Below, piece after piece: positions 61,929 to 64,000 of a DNA stretch of 64,000 bases. The position numbers and the translations under genes were made by a program. The notes below the pieces were generated by a model. It had not been told where the DNA came from, made no database searches, and worked only from the letters and a program-made list of their open reading frames with translations. Position 1 is the first letter of the stretch. Each line of letters opens with the position of its first letter. The DNA is taken from NCBI RefSeq assembly GCF_008704995.1, contig NZ_CP023747.1, positions 1,116,001 to 1,180,000 of the forward strand. Direction: 5' to 3'. This DNA comes from Streptomyces nodosus. Lineage in GTDB: Bacteria; Actinomycetota; Actinomycetes; Streptomycetales; Streptomycetaceae.

Positions 61929-62856
61929 AGGGAGCGCCGACCGGCTTGCCGTCGGGGGAGACGGCGTACCAGGTGCCGCCCACGCCCTGACCGTTGGCGT
62001 CTCCGGGGGCCTTGTCGCCGGAGAAGGTGTAGAGCGGCCAGCAGTTGATGGTCATCTGCTGGGCCCCGTCCGGGCGGGTGAAGGGCATGAGGCCCTTCTT
62101 GGTGATGCCCTTGGTGTCGCTCTCCTTGACGGGGGCGACCACGGGCCACTTGTCCAGGCACGCTCCGGTGCAGTTCGACACCGACTTCGGCCAGGCCTGG
62201 TCCTTCATGAAGCGGTAGACCGTCATACCGTTCTTGTCGACGACGATCTGGCCGAGTTCGGGGTCGTTGCGCACGGACAGTCCGGGCCCGGTGGCACCGG
62301 CCTTCTTGCCGGTGGGCGCGGTGGCGAACCAGGTGCCCTTGACGCCCTGGCCCTTGGTGTCACCGGCCTCGGTGTCCTTGGCGAAGCGGTACATCGGCCA
62401 GCCGGCGATGGTCAGCTGCTTGCTGCCGTCGTCGCGGGTGACCTCGCCGAGCAGGGACTTGTCGACGCCGGAGGAGACCGAGGCGCCCTCGGCGGGGACC
62501 GGCGGCCAGGTCTCGGCGCAGTCCCCGTTGCAGGAGGAGTTCGGCGGCTGGGCCGTGTCCTTGTCGAAGCGGTAGAGGGTGAAGCCGGCGCTGTCGGTGA
62601 CGATCTTCCCGAGCACGGCGTTCTCGGTCACGGCCAGCACACCCGCCGACTCCCCTTCGGCGTCCGGCGAGGCGCTGGAGTCGGTGCCGTAGCCGAGACC
62701 CGACCCACCGGAACCATAGGCACCGGGAGCCACACTGGCTCCCGCGTTCTGGGTGTTGGTCGACGGGCTGCCGCTCTCCTGACCGCATGCCGTCGTGAGC
62801 GCCAGCACGGCCGCGGCTGTCGCCACGAAACTGGTGCTCCGCCAGGATGTCCTCAT
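61927..62856 (-). CDS. Secreted lipoprotein with four lipoprotein-15 repeats
   Basis: 309 aa from ATG 62856 with GGGAGTTGACA upstream. Lipobox in VLALTTACGQE (Cys about residue 25). A low-complexity Gly/Ser/Ala linker follows to about 75. Then repeated units of the secreted-repeat (PF03640) type: VLGKIVTDSAGFTLYRFDKD, LTIAGWPMYRFAKDTEAGDT, LGQIVVDKNGMTVYRFMKDQ and MTINCWPLYTFSGDKAPGDA. Each unit has C-x-W or NC/GA-C features (SSCNGDCAETWPPV; SNCTGACLDKWPVV). In S. coelicolor a protein of this type (SCO0930 by memory of gene order) affects development. The surface role is unknown. Confidence 0.85.
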   Translation of the reverse strand: MRTSWRSTSFVATAAAVLALTTACGQESGSPSTNTQNAGASVAPGAYGSGGSGLGYGTDSSASPDAEGESAGVLAVTENAVLGKIVTDSAGFTLYRFDKDTAQPPNSSCNGDCAETWPPVPAEGASVSSGVDKSLLGEVTRDDGSKQLTIAGWPMYRFAKDTEAGDTKGQGVKGTWFATAPTGKKAGATGPGLSVRNDPELGQIVVDKNGMTVYRFMKDQAWPKSVSNCTGACLDKWPVVAPVKESDTKGITKKGLMPFTRPDGAQQMTINCWPLYTFSGDKAPGDANGQGVGGTWYAVSPDGKPVGAP

Positions 62857-63142
62857 TGTCAACTCCCGCTGATTGCTTGGGTGTTGCGGCTTCGTCTCGG
62901 CACCGCGCATGGCCATGAATACGCAGCGGACGGCCCGCAGTGTTCAATCCGGCGGCAGATTTTTTTCTGTGGCCGCCGTCCCGGACTTCGACGGCCCGGG
63001 CACTCCCCCTCCCCGACCCTTCGCTCATGCGTGCCCAACTCCTGGCGGTGCGGACCCGGTCGACCAAACCGGGCGCGGAAGGATCTCCCCTCTTCGGGGC
63101 AATTCCTCCCGGACCCGGGCGTAGGCAGCCCCGGACGCGCCG
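62857..63142. other. Divergent promoter region
   Basis: Between the lipoprotein and the proline-rich gene. A hairpin CGGCGGC to GCCGCCG around an AT-rich loop (ATTTTTTTCT) lies near 62951-62979, ahead of the lipoprotein start. It may be part of a promoter or operator. No gene. Confidence 0.45.
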
Positions 63143-63733
63143 ATGATCTCGGTCGTGCAACGACCCGAACGGACTCGATCCACCCTCGTGACACGGGTGT
63201 TGGCCCTGGTGACGCTGGTCTGGATCCTGGCGGGCGCGCCCGTCGGCACGGCCTCGGCCGACGCGTGTGCGTACGCCTCGACGGGCCCGGACGGCACGGA
63301 CGCGGTGGCGGTCGCGGGCGGCGCCCCTCGGCCCCTTCCCCCGTGCTTCTCGCCGACACCGACGCCCACGCCGACGCCCACCCCGACACCGCCCCCGCCC
63401 CCCACCCCGGAACCGACTCCGACCCCGACCCCGGAGGTCACGCCGCCGCCGAAGCCGCGCCCGACGCCGAGGCGCGTGCCGCCGGCCCCGCCCCCGCACA
63501 CCGTGGCGCCGCCGCCCCGCCCGGCGCCGAGAGCGTTCACCGTGCCCGCCCCCACTCCGACGCCCTCGCCGCGGCCGAGCCCGCACCCCACGCCTGCCCG
63601 CCCGGTGCACTACCCGGCCTACCACCCGGCGTCCCGCCCCCGGCCGCCGCGCGACAGTCCGTCGCCGCTCACGTTCACCCTGCTCATCGCCGCACCCGCG
63701 GTGTTCGCCGTCGCCGCGCTGCGTCCGCGCTGA
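63143..63733 (+). CDS. Secreted proline-rich protein
   Basis: 196 aa from ATG 63143. Signal peptide or anchor LVTRVLALVTLVWILAGAPV (about residues 15-34) with a cleavage-like ASADA. Then a Pro-Thr-rich stretch of about 100 residues (PTPTPTPTPTPTPPPPPTPE and so on, codons ACG/CCG repeats at 63356-63430) and a C-terminal hydrophobic helix (FTLLIAAPAVFAVAALRP). It could be anchored at both ends, spanning the cell wall. No ribosome site is prominent. The family has no known function. Confidence 0.7.
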   Translation: MISVVQRPERTRSTLVTRVLALVTLVWILAGAPVGTASADACAYASTGPDGTDAVAVAGGAPRPLPPCFSPTPTPTPTPTPTPPPPPTPEPTPTPTPEVTPPPKPRPTPRRVPPAPPPHTVAPPPRPAPRAFTVPAPTPTPSPRPSPHPTPARPVHYPAYHPASRPRPPRDSPSPLTFTLLIAAPAVFAVAALRPR

Positions 63734-63749
63734 CCCCTGGAGGCACATC

Positions 63750-64000
63750 TTGCCGGAATGGCTTGTTCTCACCCTCGCGATGCTGGCCGCCTGTGTGGTC
63801 GTGGTCGTGGTCACCCTGCTGCGGCACCGCACGGCCGCCGAGGACGACGATCCCTCCGACACCCCGGATGTGATCGAGTACATGACGATGTGGATCGGCG
63901 TGGTGTACGCCATCGTGCTCGGTCTGGCCATCGCCGGGGTCTGGGAGGCCCGCAGCGCCGCCCAGGACCATGTCCAGGCCGAGGCGCAGGCGCTGCACGA
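63750..64000 (+). CDS. DUF4239-like membrane protein (5' part, runs off window)
   Basis: TTG 63750 is chosen because TGGAGG lies 7-8 nt upstream; no ATG in this frame precedes it. Residues about 2-20 form a membrane helix (WLVLTLAMLAACVVVVVVT). A short acidic loop (AAEDDDPSDTPD) follows, then a second helix WIGVVYAIVLGLAIAGVWEA (about 51-70). Pairing of VVYAIVLGL with W and A-rich segments is typical of the bestrophin-like DUF4239 family. The frame is open to position 64000. It starts 16 bp after the proline-rich gene stop, probably in its operon. Confidence 0.7.
   Translation, partial: MPEWLVLTLAMLAACVVVVVVTLLRHRTAAEDDDPSDTPDVIEYMTMWIGVVYAIVLGLAIAGVWEARSAAQDHVQAEAQALH

Noticed and set aside
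63350..63600. DNA repeat array
   Set aside because: The periodic sequence is Pro-Thr codon repetition inside a coding region, not a separate repeat element.

Overview
The window looks like chromosomal DNA of a Streptomyces or a close relative. GC content is very high, codon third positions are almost all G or C, GTG and TTG starts are common, and genes are packed in short overlapping operons. Gene content agrees: ergothioneine genes egtABCD, a trx gene behind a perfect SigR-type promoter, a DasR-like operator, and a c-di-GMP gene with the architecture of Streptomyces RmdA.

Region 1 (1-3240) is core-like. It holds a 5' part of a membrane-anchored molybdopterin oxidoreductase, a GtrA-type membrane protein and a GT-C mannosyltransferase-like gene. 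Region 2 (about 3290-18500) is an accessory graveyard. It contains an IS1380 remnant, two IS4-type transposase fragments, and broken NAD-epimerase, SUKH, sacsin-like ATPase, SWIM and integrase-like genes. Interleaved with these are a TerD gene, an MFS/anti-sigma ATPase chimera, an XRE-cupin plus methyltransferase pair, a FAD oxidoreductase and two copies of an XRE + zinc-ribbon integrase-like module. One module is decayed (13146-14510). The other is intact and ends in an overlapping SDR gene (14698-18199). This is the most unusual feature here.

Region 3 (18513-32060) is a mosaic of small conserved units: pirin, TPR protein, BlaI/M56 pair, peptide deformylase, flavin disulfide reductase divergent from thioredoxin, LacI regulator, NfeD-like/flotillin pair, SDR, GPP34 (GOLPH3) protein, LysR regulator, MT0933-like antitoxin candidate beside a MazF/PemK-like protein, and a PARG-like gene. 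Region 4 (32364-43000) has egtABCD (ergothioneine), an orphan sugar-binding lipoprotein with a TGGT-N4-ACCA operator, dodecin, a PIG-V-like mannosyltransferase, a PPOX/F420-type protein, pyrophosphatase and small proteins.

Region 5 (42688-49410) is devoted to potassium. It holds a KimA-like APC permease (frameshifted as read) and a kdp operon: a 27-codon membrane peptide, kdpF, A, B and C, all overlapping or nearly so, behind a 32-bp-spaced direct repeat. No kdpDE is in the window. Region 6 (49618-64000) has an OlsB/OlsA-like lipid acyltransferase pair and sdhCAB divergent from a LysR gene, with a perfect T-N11-A palindrome between them. After these come a PAS-GGDEF-EAL protein coupled to a DUF574-type methyltransferase, a repeat lipoprotein, a proline-rich secreted protein and a partial DUF4239 gene. 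From memory this order resembles S. coelicolor SCO0922-SCO0932; a synteny search would settle it. No rRNA, tRNA, CRISPR array or riboswitch was recognised. Strong hairpins mark most convergent gene ends.
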